Source: Mucilaginibacter sp. (GTDB lineage: Bacteria > Bacteroidota > Bacteroidia > Sphingobacteriales > Sphingobacteriaceae). Taken from it: a DNA stretch of 64,000 nucleotides. The translations under genes and the position numbers were made by a program. The stretch is taken from the NCBI GenBank assembly GCA_030445275.1, contig JAUCSE010000008.1:1-64000 (forward strand), read 5' to 3'. Shown here piece by piece: positions 63,705 through 64,000 of the stretch (the stretch's first letter is position 1; every line of letters begins with the position of its first letter). A model generated the notes under the pieces. The model searched no databases, was not told the DNA's origin, and saw only the letters and a program-made list of their open reading frames with translations.

Positions 63705-64000
63705 TTATGCTTCTACGTAATCCCTACGTACTATAAATCTTGTTTGTACCGGAAGTTTCTGTGCTGCAAGGCGTAAGGCCTCTTTAGCAACTTCCAAAGG
63801 CACTCCTTCGGCTTCAAAAATGATCCTTCCGGGGCGTACTACCGCAACCCAGTATTCAGGAGCACCTTTACCTTTACCCATACGTACCTCTGCTGGTTTT
63901 TTGGTTACAGGCTTGTCAGGGAATATCCTGATCCAAACCTGGCCTTCACGTTTCATAAAACGTGTTACAGCGATACGCGCAGCCTCGATCTGACGGCTGG
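63705..64000 (-). CDS. rplP: 50S ribosomal protein L16, 5' part missing
   Basis: The C-terminal 98 or so residues are present: [61 protein letters not shown] and ending RRDYVEA. The reading frame runs through the window edge, so the start lies outside. L16 shapes the A site of the large subunit. It belongs to the S10 cluster, which continues off the window. Confidence 0.97.
   Translation of the reverse strand, partial: SRQIEAARIAVTRFMKREGQVWIRIFPDKPVTKKPAEVRMGKGKGAPEYWVAVVRPGRIIFEAEGVPLEVAKEALRLAAQKLPVQTRFIVRRDYVEA

Noticed and set aside
1..64000. Prophage, complete insertion sequence, restriction or defence system
   Set aside because: No integrase, transposase, phage structural, methyltransferase or toxin-antitoxin gene was found; only non-coding repeats.

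Overview
The window is chromosomal DNA of a Bacteroidetes bacterium, most likely a Sphingobacteriaceae member (Mucilaginibacter or Pedobacter type). Pointers are moderate to low GC, TAnnTTTG-type -7 promoter boxes, few Shine-Dalgarno sequences, TonB-dependent outer-membrane proteins, DUF2911, DUF3810 and DUF6340-like families, alpha-L-fucosidase, Tat-exported phosphocholine-specific phospholipase C, and many short dispersed palindromes. The genus is inferred from gene content, not from a marker search.

Layout. 1-10 kb: end of a VOC protein, a secreted protein of unknown function, a fatty-acid desaturase that closely resembles the eukaryotic sphingolipid delta-4 (dihydroceramide) desaturase, a small EamA permease, a TonB-type beta-barrel protein, an MG2/TonB-plug protein and a GT39-like glycosyltransferase. 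10-22 kb: DUF2911, a DUF3810 metallopeptidase-like protein, a penicillin-acylase-type Ntn hydrolase, a DUF3857/transglutaminase-like protein, a metallo-beta-lactamase-fold hydrolase, an esterase, and a second GT39 paralogue in inverted orientation. Two gene-free gaps here (about 10.15-10.32 and 12.25-12.47 kb) each hold a minus-strand promoter-like box and a minus-strand intrinsic terminator, and are candidates for small RNAs. 22-31 kb: serpin remnant, phospholipase C, a fucose module (mutarotase plus GH29 fucosidase), DinB, acyl-CoA dehydrogenase, a TPR protein and a tRNA-Gly-like gene whose anticodon loop has only six bases.

31-35 kb: the str operon rpsL-rpsG-fusA-rpsJ on the plus strand, closed by a strong terminator directly after rpsJ. 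35-52.7 kb: accessory and metabolic genes (TlpA-like thioredoxin, two VOC proteins, acyl-CoA carboxylase beta subunit, a SulP transporter with two beta-carbonic anhydrases and a YoaK membrane protein, PruA, M42 peptidase, nucleotidyltransferase, DnaK with a sigma54-like promoter). 52.9-64 kb: the spc and alpha ribosomal clusters and part of the S10 cluster on the minus strand (rplP back to rplQ, including secY, map, infA, rpmJ and rpoA). The str operon and the remaining ribosomal cluster are therefore separated by about 18 kb and are in opposite orientation.

The dispersed repeats are a strong theme. At least seven copies of a palindrome with ends like TCATTGCGAG/CTCGCAATGA lie between genes. 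There is also a MITE-like element with 16-bp direct repeats, a REP-like cluster, GTTC-rich hairpins, and an interleaved inverted repeat. No prophage, CRISPR array, plasmid gene or complete insertion sequence was seen.
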